Assembly (NCBI RefSeq): GCF_000831385.1
Contig: NZ_AP014548.1
Span: forward strand, 2,409,779 to 2,473,778
Direction: 5' to 3'
Source of the DNA: Nonlabens marinus S1-08
GTDB lineage: Bacteria > Bacteroidota > Bacteroidia > Flavobacteriales > Flavobacteriaceae
Length of the DNA: 64,000 nt
The position numbers were made by a program, and so were the translations under genes. The notes beneath the pieces were generated by a model. That model was not told where the DNA came from. It searched no databases and saw only the letters and a program-made list of their open reading frames with translations. Numbering within the stretch: position 1 is the first letter of the stretch; each line of letters opens with the position of its first letter. This document shows positions 54,800-63,986 of this stretch, in pieces.

Positions 54800-54860
54800 A
54801 GTCAATCTGTCCTCCCCCTTTTCTAAGGCGAGGAGCCGTTAACTACAATCTTTATTTTTC

Positions 54861-54878
54861 TCGCTTTCGCGAAAGCGA
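54861..54878. repeat. Genomic palindrome copy 19 (intergenic)
   Basis: 18-base form between the DUF559 end hairpin and a terminator. Confidence 0.87.
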
Positions 54879-54882
54879 AAAT

Positions 54883-54915
54883 TAAAAAAAACCTCTCCAT
54901 AACGGAGAGGCTTTT
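54883..54915. terminator. Terminator downstream of the 194-residue lipoprotein gene
   Basis: Stem CCTCTCC (54892-54898) and GGAGAGG (54904-54910) with AAAAAAA on the left and CTTTT on the right, so it can act on both strands and is stronger on the minus strand. Confidence 0.8.
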
Positions 54916-54972
54916 ACTTTATCATTAAACTGTTAGAACAATTTTACTTAAATATAGGGCAATGATCTGCTC

Positions 54973-55557
54973 CTATCTTTCATCTACTGGCGGCGGTGGA
55001 GTGCTACCACCACAAGCCGTCATATCTATCTGCATGAAAGTAGCCCAACTGCGTCCTGGGAAACCTGGTCCATGCCCCCAGGCAGTTTCATTCGCTCCTG
55101 CAGTGCTCGATACCACTGCATGTGCAGCTACACAAGTTTCTGCTGGAAGATTAGTGCTGTCAGCTGTATAAGTCACTACAGTGGTTCCGTCGCTGTGATT
55201 TGCACTGTATTCAAAATGACCAACTTTAGGGTTTCCTGAGCCAGTTGTAGGAATATCACCGGTACAATTACCTACAGACATGTGGGTTTCATCTAGGTTC
55301 CATCCCGGGATGGTAGTGTAAACGATGGAAACAACAGTCCCATCTACATAAACCTCTACCGTTCCTACTACTTCAGTTTGTCCTGCGATAAGGTCAGTAG
55401 ATTGACAGAGTACTGCGGTAGGCGAAGTCGACTTTGCACCAAAAGCAGAGGAATTAATATTAAAGTCAATTTGTTGTGGGATAGGTTCACTATTTTCTTC
55501 AACAGAACACGCGGTAAACAATACTGCGCATAATAAAAGTGTAGATAGTATTCTCAT
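54973..55557 (-). CDS. Lipoprotein of unknown function
   Basis: 194 residues. Signal MRILSTLLLCAVLFTAC with lipobox. The mature part is beta-rich and contains the phrase ETAWGHGPGFPGRSWATF and a proline-rich end GGSTPPPPVDER. It resembles small secreted adhesin-like proteins of this family, but no domain name can be given. Single gene with its own terminator. Confidence 0.72.
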   Translation of the reverse strand: MRILSTLLLCAVLFTACSVEENSEPIPQQIDFNINSSAFGAKSTSPTAVLCQSTDLIAGQTEVVGTVEVYVDGTVVSIVYTTIPGWNLDETHMSVGNCTGDIPTTGSGNPKVGHFEYSANHSDGTTVVTYTADSTNLPAETCVAAHAVVSSTAGANETAWGHGPGFPGRSWATFMQIDMTACGGSTPPPPVDER

Positions 55558-55810
55558 GATCTAGGGTTTTTAGTTGATCGAAAAGTAATAAGAATCCGAA
55601 ATAAATATCGTCAAATAGTATTTTTCATCGTTTAAATGATACTTGTTTTTCTATTTAATGCTTTTAGACTGTTAATAGGGTGTATTTGGTATCATTTATT
55701 AACTTTTCTCTATAAAACGGGTTGAACTATCTAGCGAGCACCTTTACATACTTTCAAAATATTAGTTAAGGTGACTTTATCATATGAATCGCATTAAAAA
55801 ATCGTGCATA

Positions 55811-55839
55811 AAAAAAGCCTCTCAAGTGGAGAGGCTTTT
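55811..55839 (-). terminator. Terminator of the DnaJ-KTSC gene
   Basis: Stem AAAAGCCTCTC (55813-55823) and GAGAGGCTTTT (55829-55839), five-base loop, with T-run on the minus strand. The rest of the 300 bases on either side of it (55558-55858) shows no gene. Confidence 0.85.
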
Positions 55840-55858
55840 CATTTAAACAAGGAATGAC

Positions 55859-56308
55859 TTACGCCATCTCCTGATCTTTCTTACTTTTTCTGTACAAGTA
55901 ATTATTAAAGATGTTACGTTTAGCAAATCGGTATCGGTTAGGCGCATTGATCAACTTTTGGAAAATAGGCTTTTGAACACCGAAGTATTCATAAGTACTT
56001 CCATCTGTAAAAGTGATTTCCAACACTTGACCTTTAAGATCAAAGTCTTCTATACCTGTATTTGTAGTAGTTTCTGTGTAAGCGTCCTTGTTCGCTTCCT
56101 TAGTTTCTGGAGCAATACTCACTAGGAAATGGTAACCATCAATGATTTGACGACTCATCACTTCCGCTTCTTCTTTTTTCTCATCTCCATCCTGAAATTT
56201 ATCAGGATGCCACTCTTTAACTAGATTACGGTAGGACTTTTTCAGCTCCTTGAGATCGATTTCCTTCTCAACACTGAACATTTTTTTATACTGATTGATA
56301 CGCTTCAT
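55859..56308 (-). CDS. DnaJ domain fused to KTSC domain
   Basis: About 149 residues from the ATG at 56308; a longer frame begins at 56365 with LLLRRLRKK but lacks support. The N-terminal J domain carries the HPD motif in EWHPDKFQDG. The C-terminal KTSC domain (about 85-140) contains VLEITFTDGSTYEYFGV and RYRFAKRNI. J domains recruit Hsp70 chaperones; KTSC domains occur at the ends of Lys-tRNA synthetases and small proteins. The fusion suggests a substrate-specific chaperone adaptor. Confidence 0.82.
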   Translation of the reverse strand: MKRINQYKKMFSVEKEIDLKELKKSYRNLVKEWHPDKFQDGDEKKEEAEVMSRQIIDGYHFLVSIAPETKEANKDAYTETTTNTGIEDFDLKGQVLEITFTDGSTYEYFGVQKPIFQKLINAPNRYRFAKRNIFNNYLYRKSKKDQEMA

Positions 56309-56510
56309 AAATTCCTTTTTTCTAAGGCGGCGCAAAAGTAGGTATTCAAGCTTGAGATTCAGCACTTTATTTGCAATAAAATAAGTTAAAAATTATCTGG
56401 TAATCCCCTAACAATCAATTAGAAAAACTTCATGCTGTATTAGGACGTTTCGAGAATTATGATACCTTTAGATAGGACTTTAAGAACTTATTAGAACCAT
56501 TAAACATCAA

Positions 56511-57113
56511 ATGATACACCCACATACAGAAGTGAAATTTATTAGTAAAGAAATAGGCTATGGCGTCGTTGCTACTCAACTGATACCAGCAGGCACTATT
56601 ACCTGGGTACTAGATGAACTGGACCGGGAATTTACGCCTGAACAGTTTGAAGCCATGGCACCACATTATCAGGAAATCTTAGAAACCTATACTTTTCGAA
56701 ATAATAAAGGGAACATGATCCTGTGTTGGGATATAGGCAGGTTTGTAAATCACAGTTTTAAATCAAACTGCTTGACTACGGCTTATGATTTTGAAATTGC
56801 CGTCAGGGATATTCTACCTGGAGAACAACTAACAGATGATTATGGCTACTTGAATATTTCTGAACCTTTTGAGGCAGTGGAGGAAGGCACCAATAGAACA
56901 GTAGTTTACCCTGATGACCTTGTAAATTTTCATGCCATCTGGGATGATCAGATCGAAAAAGTTTTTGATAAAATACCTAAACTCGAACAACCCTTAAGAC
57001 ATTTAATAGAACCTAAACTCTGGAACAAAGTGAATGCTATCGTTTCAGGAGATCAGAAAATGGATTCTATATTGACCAACTATTTTGATCCTTCAAAACC
57101 TATTAATCATTAA
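56511..57113 (+). CDS. SET domain protein
   Basis: 200 residues. The SET motifs RFVNHSFKSNC (conserved NHS) and LTDDYGYL (the Y/DDY catalytic motif) are both present. SET domains transfer a methyl group from SAM to lysine; bacterial ones often modify secreted or ribosomal proteins or host histones. The pre-SET and post-SET zinc cysteines of eukaryotic enzymes are absent. Target unknown. Confidence 0.87.
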   Translation: MIHPHTEVKFISKEIGYGVVATQLIPAGTITWVLDELDREFTPEQFEAMAPHYQEILETYTFRNNKGNMILCWDIGRFVNHSFKSNCLTTAYDFEIAVRDILPGEQLTDDYGYLNISEPFEAVEEGTNRTVVYPDDLVNFHAIWDDQIEKVFDKIPKLEQPLRHLIEPKLWNKVNAIVSGDQKMDSILTNYFDPSKPINH

Positions 57114-57126
57114 AAACGTATGAACA

Positions 57127-57144
57127 TCGCTTTCGCGAAAGCGA
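57127..57144. repeat. Genomic palindrome copy 20 (intergenic)
   Basis: 18-base form in the 62-base gap before the 133-residue lipoprotein gene. Confidence 0.87.
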
Positions 57145-57175
57145 ATACCACCCCATAATTTTTATTACATCAATT

Positions 57176-57577
57176 ATGATTTGTACTAAGAAACTGTTTG
57201 CCTTTTCAATAGCTGTATTTCTTTTTGCTTCCTGTAAAAAACAAGATCCCGATTCTGTATCTCATGAATCGGGCACGTTTGAATTAGACAGTACAGAAGA
57301 ATTTGAGGGTACGGTAGATGCCAGCATGTTCCTTGCAGAACTTCAAGGAACCTGGAAACGAGTGGATTATCCTTTCAGCACATTAGTCATTCAAGAAAGT
57401 ACAGAAAAACTCATATCAGAAGGAATGGCTGAAGAGCCTAGCTTTATAGATTTTGAACTTTCTATGAATTGCAGGTATGCTGATGAAGCTCATGTTGAGT
57501 TAGAATCCAAGGAGTTTATTAAAATGACTCCCTTCTATGAAGCTTGTGAATTTATCAAGGTGAACAGAGACACCTAA
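57176..57577 (+). CDS. Lipoprotein of unknown function
   Basis: 133 residues. Lipobox at FLFASC. The mature part is acidic at the start and then beta-rich with two cysteines near the end (MNCRYADE, CEFIKV), which may form a disulphide. No family recognised. A palindrome copy lies in the gap upstream. Confidence 0.68.
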   Translation: MICTKKLFAFSIAVFLFASCKKQDPDSVSHESGTFELDSTEEFEGTVDASMFLAELQGTWKRVDYPFSTLVIQESTEKLISEGMAEEPSFIDFELSMNCRYADEAHVELESKEFIKMTPFYEACEFIKVNRDT

Positions 57578-57614
57578 GAAATAGCACCATTAGACCGTAG
57601 TTATAAAATCATGT

Positions 57615-58010
57615 ATGCAAGACAATAAGTTTCTAAAACACATCTGGAAGAAGATTTCTATCGGGTTATTCGTAGTCTTTTATGGTTTTGCTGGAGTTTA
57701 TCATTTCATAAGTCCTGAAACCTATTTACCGGTCATTCCAGACTGGTTGGGTGATCCTAAAATGATAAACATTCTCGCTGGAATGGCCGAAATTATTATT
57801 GCTACACTAGTGATCATTCCAGATACCAGAAAGCAAGCCGGATATTTGGCTATCGCTATGTTGCTCGCTTTCACGATTTCTCATATCTATTTTATCCAGT
57901 TGGGTCATTGTGCCGCTGACGTCTGCTTGGATCCATGGATTGGCTGGGTGCGATTGGTTGTAATTCACCCCTTGTTGATTTACTGGGCCTATCGAATCAG
58001 CAATTCTTAA
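57615..58010 (+). CDS. DoxX/MauE-like small membrane protein
   Basis: 131 residues with four predicted helices and a cysteine pair in LGHCAADVC near residue 101. The opening VFYGFAGVYHFISPETYL and the central MAEIIIATLVII fit the DoxX-like group of redox-linked membrane proteins. Convergent with the MscS gene: the 26 bases between the two stops are almost exactly one palindrome copy. Confidence 0.75.
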   Translation: MQDNKFLKHIWKKISIGLFVVFYGFAGVYHFISPETYLPVIPDWLGDPKMINILAGMAEIIIATLVIIPDTRKQAGYLAIAMLLAFTISHIYFIQLGHCAADVCLDPWIGWVRLVVIHPLLIYWAYRISNS

Positions 58011-58016
58011 ATGATG

Positions 58017-58036
58017 TTCGCTTTCGCGAAAGCGAA
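58017..58036. repeat. Genomic palindrome copy 21 (between convergent stops)
   Basis: Full 20-base form that fills nearly all of the 26 bases between two convergent stop codons. Confidence 0.9.
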
Positions 58037-58966
58037 CTATTCTACAGAATCCTTAGTTTGAGGGTCACCTGATTTATTATCAAACAAGCGTTCCATCCTG
58101 TCAGAAACGTCCAGCGTACGAATGGGAAATGGTATCCTGATATTGTTGTCATTGAAGATATCATTAATCAATAGAATCGCTTCATGTTGTGCTTGATACA
58201 TTTGACTTTTCTTGACAAAATCCACCCAAAACCGAACCATGAAATTGATAGAAAAATCTGAAAATTCTAAGAAGTAAAACTCAACGCGCTCGCCAGGTCT
58301 TTGTTCAAATTTACCGCTTATAGCCTCTCTAACCAGTTCTTCTACCTTGCGCAAGTCAGACCCATAAGCAATCCCACAACTTACTGTAATCCTCGATCTG
58401 GGCGCTAGGGAAAAATTGACAAATGGTTCTTCAACAAACTTAGAATTAGGCATGATGACATAATGATTGTCCGGTCTGCGCAGCACTAGATTGCGCAAGC
58501 TTATCTCGTGTACAAAACCGCCGTGACTGTCCGTTTCTATATAATCTCCTATTTTAATTTTAGGAAGAAAGGATAGCATAATTCCTGAAAAAGTGTTGCT
58601 TAAAGTTCCTTGTAAGGCTAGACCTATGGCTAGCGCCACCACCCCAGCCCCAGCAAGTAAGGATGTTAGAGCTTTATCAAGGTCCATAACACTTAAAGCC
58701 ACAAAGAAGCCTATAAACAAAATACATGCAAATACCACCTTGATGATGATGCGACGTACAGACTGATTTCCCAAATACTTGCGGAATACGCGACGTAGTA
58801 AACTGGATGTCCCTTTAGCAATAAAATAAAAGACTACCATCACAAGAATGGCAACCGCAAGATTGGGCATTCGTAGAATGATGGCATCCCACCAGGTTTC
58901 CATTTTCAAGATCAGTTGTGACCACATGCTATCCGATTCTTGTATGGCTAAAAACATCATATTCAT
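58037..58966 (-). CDS. MscS family mechanosensitive channel
   Basis: 309 residues. Three membrane helices, the pore helix with a LLAGAGVVALAIGLALQG motif, and the beta and alpha/beta cytosolic domain containing KIGDYIE match MscS. Releases solutes under hypo-osmotic stress. Seventeen bases after the SLC13-type gene, on the same strand, so the two are probably one operon. Confidence 0.93.
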   Translation of the reverse strand: MNMMFLAIQESDSMWSQLILKMETWWDAIILRMPNLAVAILVMVVFYFIAKGTSSLLRRVFRKYLGNQSVRRIIIKVVFACILFIGFFVALSVMDLDKALTSLLAGAGVVALAIGLALQGTLSNTFSGIMLSFLPKIKIGDYIETDSHGGFVHEISLRNLVLRRPDNHYVIMPNSKFVEEPFVNFSLAPRSRITVSCGIAYGSDLRKVEELVREAISGKFEQRPGERVEFYFLEFSDFSINFMVRFWVDFVKKSQMYQAQHEAILLINDIFNDNNIRIPFPIRTLDVSDRMERLFDNKSGDPQTKDSVE

Positions 58967-58983
58967 AATAAGTTGGTTTTAAT

Positions 58984-60810
58984 TTACAATAAAGTGGAAA
59001 GTAATAAGGTGGCAACTACTAACAAGATCAAACTTAAGCCACCTCCTATTATCAAAAAGTGCCGGAATTTATAAATACCTGTTCCATAAATTAATGCGTT
59101 AGTTTGATAGCCCACAGGAGTAAAAAAGCTAAAGTTTGCTGCAAACATGACTGCAAGTATAAATGGCTTTAAGGGAAGCTCGAACCCTACAGCGACTGAC
59201 ATGGCAATAGGTGTCATAATAATGGCTGTGGCATTGTTTGATATTGTACCACTCATCAACATTGTGAATAGAAAAGTCAACCCTAAAACCATCATAGGAG
59301 TCTGGCCATCTAATATCGTAAGGAACTGGTTAGAAATCCATTGATCTGTTCCTGTATTGTTCATTGCTATACCTAGCGGTATCATACCAGCAAGCAAAAA
59401 AATGATCTGCCAATTCACTCGATGGTATATTTTCTCTAGAGAGATGCACTTCGTAAGCAGTAAAATACCGATTCCCGTAAGTGAGCTTGCAAGAATGGAG
59501 AGTACGCCACTACTGGCTAAACCAATTACTATTAATAGTGTGACAAGAGTGGTATACTTTTTAAGTAACGGAACAGATTTTTTCATCTCATGTTCGTTCA
59601 ATATAGCCACATTCTCAATGCGCTCTAGATCATTAATTGATCCGTCTTGAAGTTCCAATAGTAGTCTATCGCCAGGTTTGATACGTATCTCGTTAATATC
59701 TTTCCTTATCAATCGTTCCTTAGTATTCCTGATGTTTTTACGTTTTTGAACAGCTAGAGGATACGCACCCTCTAAGGATGATTTTCGAATCTGGCGTAAG
59801 GTTTCCCCTATCAAATTAGATCCAGGTAAAATGAGCAATTCGATATATTTCATAGGAGATTCCTCTGCGAGGTCCTCATCCATTTCATCAGTGGATTGAT
59901 TAGAATTGTCTTTTGCAGATTGCCTTGCTCGATGTAGAATCAGATCGTCTTTATTGATAAAATTCGCAATGACATCTACCTGTCCCATGATAACTAGTTC
60001 ATCAGCTGCCATTAATTCAATATATTTCCCAGGGGCATTCACAACTTTCGCATCCCGAATCAGTTTGATGATGCTTACATCAGGGTTATCCTTAAGAATA
60101 CTGTCAGACAATCTCTTGCCTATCAAGCTACTCTGATCAGATAGCGTGACGGTGAAAAGGTATTCCTGTACCCTATAAGTTCCTTCTAGGTCTAGTTTTT
60201 TTTCTTTAGGTAAGAATCTAGAAGCGACTGTCATGAAGACAATTCCAATAGCTAAAAAAACCAATCCAAAAAGAGTAAACTCGAAAAATCCTAGTTTCTC
60301 TGCTCCTAGATTTTGCGATACAGAACTCACAATAAGGTTTGTAGAGGTTCCCATCAACGTACAGCTACCACCCAGAATTCCTGCAAAAGAAATAGGCATC
60401 AACAACTTACTGGAAGAAAAATGAAATCGTGCTGCGAGCTGGGAGACAATCTTTATGAAGATGATGACGACAGCAGTAGTACTAATAAATGCTGAGATAG
60501 ACGCACTTATGAACATGAAAGCAGGTGTGATCAAAATCAAGGGTAAAATGCTTACTTTTTTAATACCTTGAGTAAGCCATTCAATAACCCCATTGTCCTC
60601 AAGGCTTATCGCTATAATCATTAAGGAGAGCACCGTTATAGTAGCAGGATCAGCAAAACCACTGATCGCTTCTTCTGGCTTTGTAAGCCCTAGAAGTACC
60701 AGGCTAACAATAATTAGAAAAGCGATCTTATCAATAGGAAACCACTCCGTTAAAAAAAGCAAGATGGTCATGCCCAAGACCACAAACACTAAAATGATTT
60801 CTATATCCAT
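58984..60810 (-). CDS. SLC13/DASS family permease with two TrkA-C domains
   Basis: 608 residues with about twelve membrane helices. Two soluble RCK_C/TrkA-C domains lie in the centre (about 205-295 and 315-400), and the last part has a CitM/NhaD-like signature SGTISNNATAIIMTPIA. This architecture is typical of bacterial DASS proteins that transport dicarboxylates, sulfate or related anions with Na+. The substrate is not readable. First of two genes with MscS. Confidence 0.9.
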   Translation of the reverse strand: MDIEIILVFVVLGMTILLFLTEWFPIDKIAFLIIVSLVLLGLTKPEEAISGFADPATITVLSLMIIAISLEDNGVIEWLTQGIKKVSILPLILITPAFMFISASISAFISTTAVVIIFIKIVSQLAARFHFSSSKLLMPISFAGILGGSCTLMGTSTNLIVSSVSQNLGAEKLGFFEFTLFGLVFLAIGIVFMTVASRFLPKEKKLDLEGTYRVQEYLFTVTLSDQSSLIGKRLSDSILKDNPDVSIIKLIRDAKVVNAPGKYIELMAADELVIMGQVDVIANFINKDDLILHRARQSAKDNSNQSTDEMDEDLAEESPMKYIELLILPGSNLIGETLRQIRKSSLEGAYPLAVQKRKNIRNTKERLIRKDINEIRIKPGDRLLLELQDGSINDLERIENVAILNEHEMKKSVPLLKKYTTLVTLLIVIGLASSGVLSILASSLTGIGILLLTKCISLEKIYHRVNWQIIFLLAGMIPLGIAMNNTGTDQWISNQFLTILDGQTPMMVLGLTFLFTMLMSGTISNNATAIIMTPIAMSVAVGFELPLKPFILAVMFAANFSFFTPVGYQTNALIYGTGIYKFRHFLIIGGGLSLILLVVATLLLSTLL

Positions 60811-60934
60811 AATCCAGCTAAAGAATGAAAATATTTTTTTTTGCTTTTGTACCTACTAAATAAAGCTTAAATTTTAAATGGGAAGATGAAAACTTAATTA
60901 CCTTATCCTAAAAGGAGAATAGATTTTAATAATC

Positions 60935-61402
60935 ATGCTTAAAAGAAAAGGATTTAGCAAACGCAAATACAGTTGGATGTATGCACTGATCATGGTAGCA
61001 GCCATATTGATACTATCCATAATTGCATTTCAATTAGGCTTGCGTCGTGAACTTTATATAAAGATTTTATACATCCCCATTCTGTTCTTTGGAATCATTT
61101 CTTTTACTCGGGATATCGTTTATAACTCGGTAAAGGAATTTAAGTTCAAAAAATTACTTTTCTATGCTATGCGCACCAGTGTTTTTACTTGCGTATTCCT
61201 TTATCCGTTGATCATGCTGTTTTTGATATATTTCTATTCTGACGGTGGAATGATCAAAATGAGGGAAACAGTAATGGGTGATGCAGGAGATTTGCGGGTA
61301 TTATTGTCTTTAGAACTGGAAGTTTTTATCGTGTTATTCTTTTCATCTTTAGCCTCCGCTGGGATTTATTTGAACCGGCAGGAACATAAGGTTAAAATTT
61401 AA
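60935..61402 (+). CDS. Small membrane protein of unknown function
   Basis: 155 residues with four predicted helices and a basic start MLKRKGFSKRKYSW. Sequence such as LVSIIAFQLGL-like strands does not match a named family. The ATG is preceded by a purine stretch AAAGGAGAA, a possible ribosome binding site. Function unknown. Confidence 0.65.
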   Translation: MLKRKGFSKRKYSWMYALIMVAAILILSIIAFQLGLRRELYIKILYIPILFFGIISFTRDIVYNSVKEFKFKKLLFYAMRTSVFTCVFLYPLIMLFLIYFYSDGGMIKMRETVMGDAGDLRVLLSLELEVFIVLFFSSLASAGIYLNRQEHKVKI

Positions 61403-61422
61403 TCCAATTTTGCTTTTTTTAT

Positions 61423-61442
61423 TTCGCTTTCGCGAAAGCGAA
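61423..61442. repeat. Genomic palindrome copy 22 (intergenic)
   Basis: Full 20-base form between the small membrane protein gene and the lon terminator. Confidence 0.9.
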
Positions 61443-61510
61443 AAGTAGAACAGTAAATCTTCAATATTTTGGATTCTAAGAATTACCAGATGCTTTTATA
61501 TTAACCTCAT

Positions 61511-61546
61511 AAAAAATCCCGTCCAGTTAATAACCGGACGGGATTT
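61511..61546 (-). terminator. Terminator of the lon gene
   Basis: Eleven-base stem AAATCCCGTCC (61514-61524) and GGACGGGATTT (61536-61546), eleven-base loop, followed on the minus strand by TTTTTT. Confidence 0.9.
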
Positions 61547-61568
61547 TTATTTCAATAGGCTTGAGGGT

Positions 61569-63986
61569 TTACAACACTTTAGCATTTTTAACCTTCTGCT
61601 TTGTAAGTGCCAGTTCCAAAACATTGCTCATATCACTCACATAATGAAAGGTCAAGCCTTTAAGGTAATCGGCTTTGATTTCTTCAATATCTCTGCGGTT
61701 TTGCTCACAAAGCAAGATCTCTTTAATCCGAGCTCTTTTTGCTGCAAGTATCTTTTCTTTGATTCCGCCTACAGGAAGTACTTTACCACGCAAGGTTATT
61801 TCACCTGTCATGGCAATGCTCTTTTTCACTTTGCGTTGTGTGAATAAGGACACTAAAGAGGTTAACATCGTGATTCCCGCACTTGGACCATCTTTAGGTG
61901 TTGCTCCTTCTGGTACGTGAATGTGTACGTTGTATTTATCAAAGGTTTCAGGGTTTATTCCTAATTCCTCTGCGTGTGCCTTGATGTATTCCATGGCAAT
62001 GGTGGCACTTTCTTTCATCACCTTTCCTAAGTTACCGGTAATATTTAATTGACCTTTACCTTTACTTAGAATAGATTCTATAAACAAAATATCACCACCT
62101 ACACGAGTCCAGGCTAATCCTGTAACGACACCCGCCACATCATTATTCTCATATTTATCCCTCATGCGCGGTGCGCCTAGAACCTCAATTACCGTCTCGT
62201 TAGTGACCTTAAGATCGTACGGATCTTCCATCGCAATGCTTTTAGCAGCGTAGCGCACCATTTTGGCAATCTGCTTATCCAGTGAACGTACCCCACTTTC
62301 TCTGGTGTAGCCTTCTACAATTTTTTCGATTTGAGGTTTAGCAAGTTTAAATTGGTCTTTTTGCATACCATGCTCTTTCAACTGCTTAGGAAGCAAGTGT
62401 CGTTTTCCTATTTCCACTTTCTCTTCAATGGTATAACCGGTGACATTGATAATCTCCATGCGGTCACGTAAGGCTGGCTGTATAGTTTGCAAGCTATTTG
62501 AAGTGGCTACAAACATTACCTTGCTCAAGTCAAAGCCCATTTCTAGAAAGTTGTCGTAGAAACTATTGTTTTGCTCGGGGTCTAACACTTCCAGCATTGC
62601 ACTGGAGGGATCACCATTGTTAGAACTACTTAACTTATCAATCTCGTCTAATACAAAGACTGGGTTTGAGGTTTTAGCTTTTTTTATACTTTGAATAATC
62701 CTACCTGGCATCGCACCTATATATGTTTTACGGTGACCGCGTATTTCAGCTTCATCGCGCAATCCACCTAACGAAATTCGAACATATTCACGACCCAAAG
62801 CTTCTGCAATCGATTTTCCTAAGGAAGTTTTACCAACTCCCGGAGGTCCATACAGACAAAGAATTGGTGATTTCATATCGTTACGTAGTTTTAAAACTGC
62901 GAGGTATTCAATGATGCGCTTTTTAACATCATCCAGACCATAGTGATCGCGATCCAAAATCTTCATGGCTCGCTTCAAGTCAAAATTATCTTTAGAATAC
63001 TCGTTCCATGGCAAGTCCAATATCAAATCAAGGTAATTACGCTGAATCGAGAATTCCGCTACTTGCGGATTCATACGCTGCATTTTAGCGAGCTCCTTTT
63101 CAAAGTGTTCCTTGACTTTATCGTCCCATTTTTTGGTTTTCGCACGCTGGCGCATTTCATCAATTTCTTGATGCGAGCTTACCCCTCCACCCAATTCTTC
63201 TTGAATGGTTTTCATTTGTTGGTGTAAGAAATATTCGCGTTGTTGCTTGTTAATATCCGTTTGTACTCTGGATTGAATATCGTTTTTCAACTCCAGTTTT
63301 TGACGTTCCACATTCATGAACTTCAAGGTCTCTAACGCCCTATCTTTCAAATCATTAATCTCTAGCAAATTCTGCTTGTCTTCTACTTTCAAATTCATGT
63401 TAGAAGACACAAAATTTACTAAGAAACTATTCGACTCAATATTCTTGATTGCAAAGCTAGCCTCACTAGGGATGTTCGGGCTTTCCTTAATTATCTCAAG
63501 AGAAAGCTCCTTAATCTTTTCAATGATCGCATTAAATTCTTCGTTTTCAGCTGCAGGTCTCGCCTCTACTACAGATTTTGTAGTAGCCTTCAAATAAGGC
63601 TCCGTCTCCACGATATTATCGATTTCAAAGCGCTTTTTACCTTGAATGATGACAGTGGTATTCCCATCAGGCATCTTGAACACTTTTAAAATACGGGCTA
63701 CCACACCAGTGGTATGAAGATCTTCTTGACCAGGATCTTCAACTGATTCGTCTTTCTGTGCAACAACACCTATTGCCTCATTGTTTTTATTGGCTTCTTG
63801 AAGTAATTTGATAGATTGATCCCTTCCAGCTGTGATAGGAATTACTACTCCTGGAAAAAGTACCATATTGCGCAATGGCAAGATGGCCAGGGTTTCTGGA
63901 ACGGCTTCCGCATTCATTTCCTCCTCGTCCTTAGAGCTTAAAAGCGGTATAAATTCCGCATCCTGATCAAATTCCTGTTGTGACAT
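61569..63986 (-). CDS. lon: ATP-dependent Lon protease
   Basis: 805 residues, full length for the bacterial LonA type. N-terminal substrate domain (about 30-230), coiled-coil, AAA+ with Walker [10 protein letters not shown] (about 380-388) and Walker [10 protein letters not shown], then the protease domain with catalytic S702 in PKDGPSAG and K745 in KEKILAAK. It degrades misfolded and regulatory proteins in the cytosol. The start is at the window edge, with 14 bases of upstream DNA visible. Confidence 0.97.
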   Translation of the reverse strand: MSQQEFDQDAEFIPLLSSKDEEEMNAEAVPETLAILPLRNMVLFPGVVIPITAGRDQSIKLLQEANKNNEAIGVVAQKDESVEDPGQEDLHTTGVVARILKVFKMPDGNTTVIIQGKKRFEIDNIVETEPYLKATTKSVVEARPAAENEEFNAIIEKIKELSLEIIKESPNIPSEASFAIKNIESNSFLVNFVSSNMNLKVEDKQNLLEINDLKDRALETLKFMNVERQKLELKNDIQSRVQTDINKQQREYFLHQQMKTIQEELGGGVSSHQEIDEMRQRAKTKKWDDKVKEHFEKELAKMQRMNPQVAEFSIQRNYLDLILDLPWNEYSKDNFDLKRAMKILDRDHYGLDDVKKRIIEYLAVLKLRNDMKSPILCLYGPPGVGKTSLGKSIAEALGREYVRISLGGLRDEAEIRGHRKTYIGAMPGRIIQSIKKAKTSNPVFVLDEIDKLSSSNNGDPSSAMLEVLDPEQNNSFYDNFLEMGFDLSKVMFVATSNSLQTIQPALRDRMEIINVTGYTIEEKVEIGKRHLLPKQLKEHGMQKDQFKLAKPQIEKIVEGYTRESGVRSLDKQIAKMVRYAAKSIAMEDPYDLKVTNETVIEVLGAPRMRDKYENNDVAGVVTGLAWTRVGGDILFIESILSKGKGQLNITGNLGKVMKESATIAMEYIKAHAEELGINPETFDKYNVHIHVPEGATPKDGPSAGITMLTSLVSLFTQRKVKKSIAMTGEITLRGKVLPVGGIKEKILAAKRARIKEILLCEQNRRDIEEIKADYLKGLTFHYVSDMSNVLELALTKQKVKNAKVL

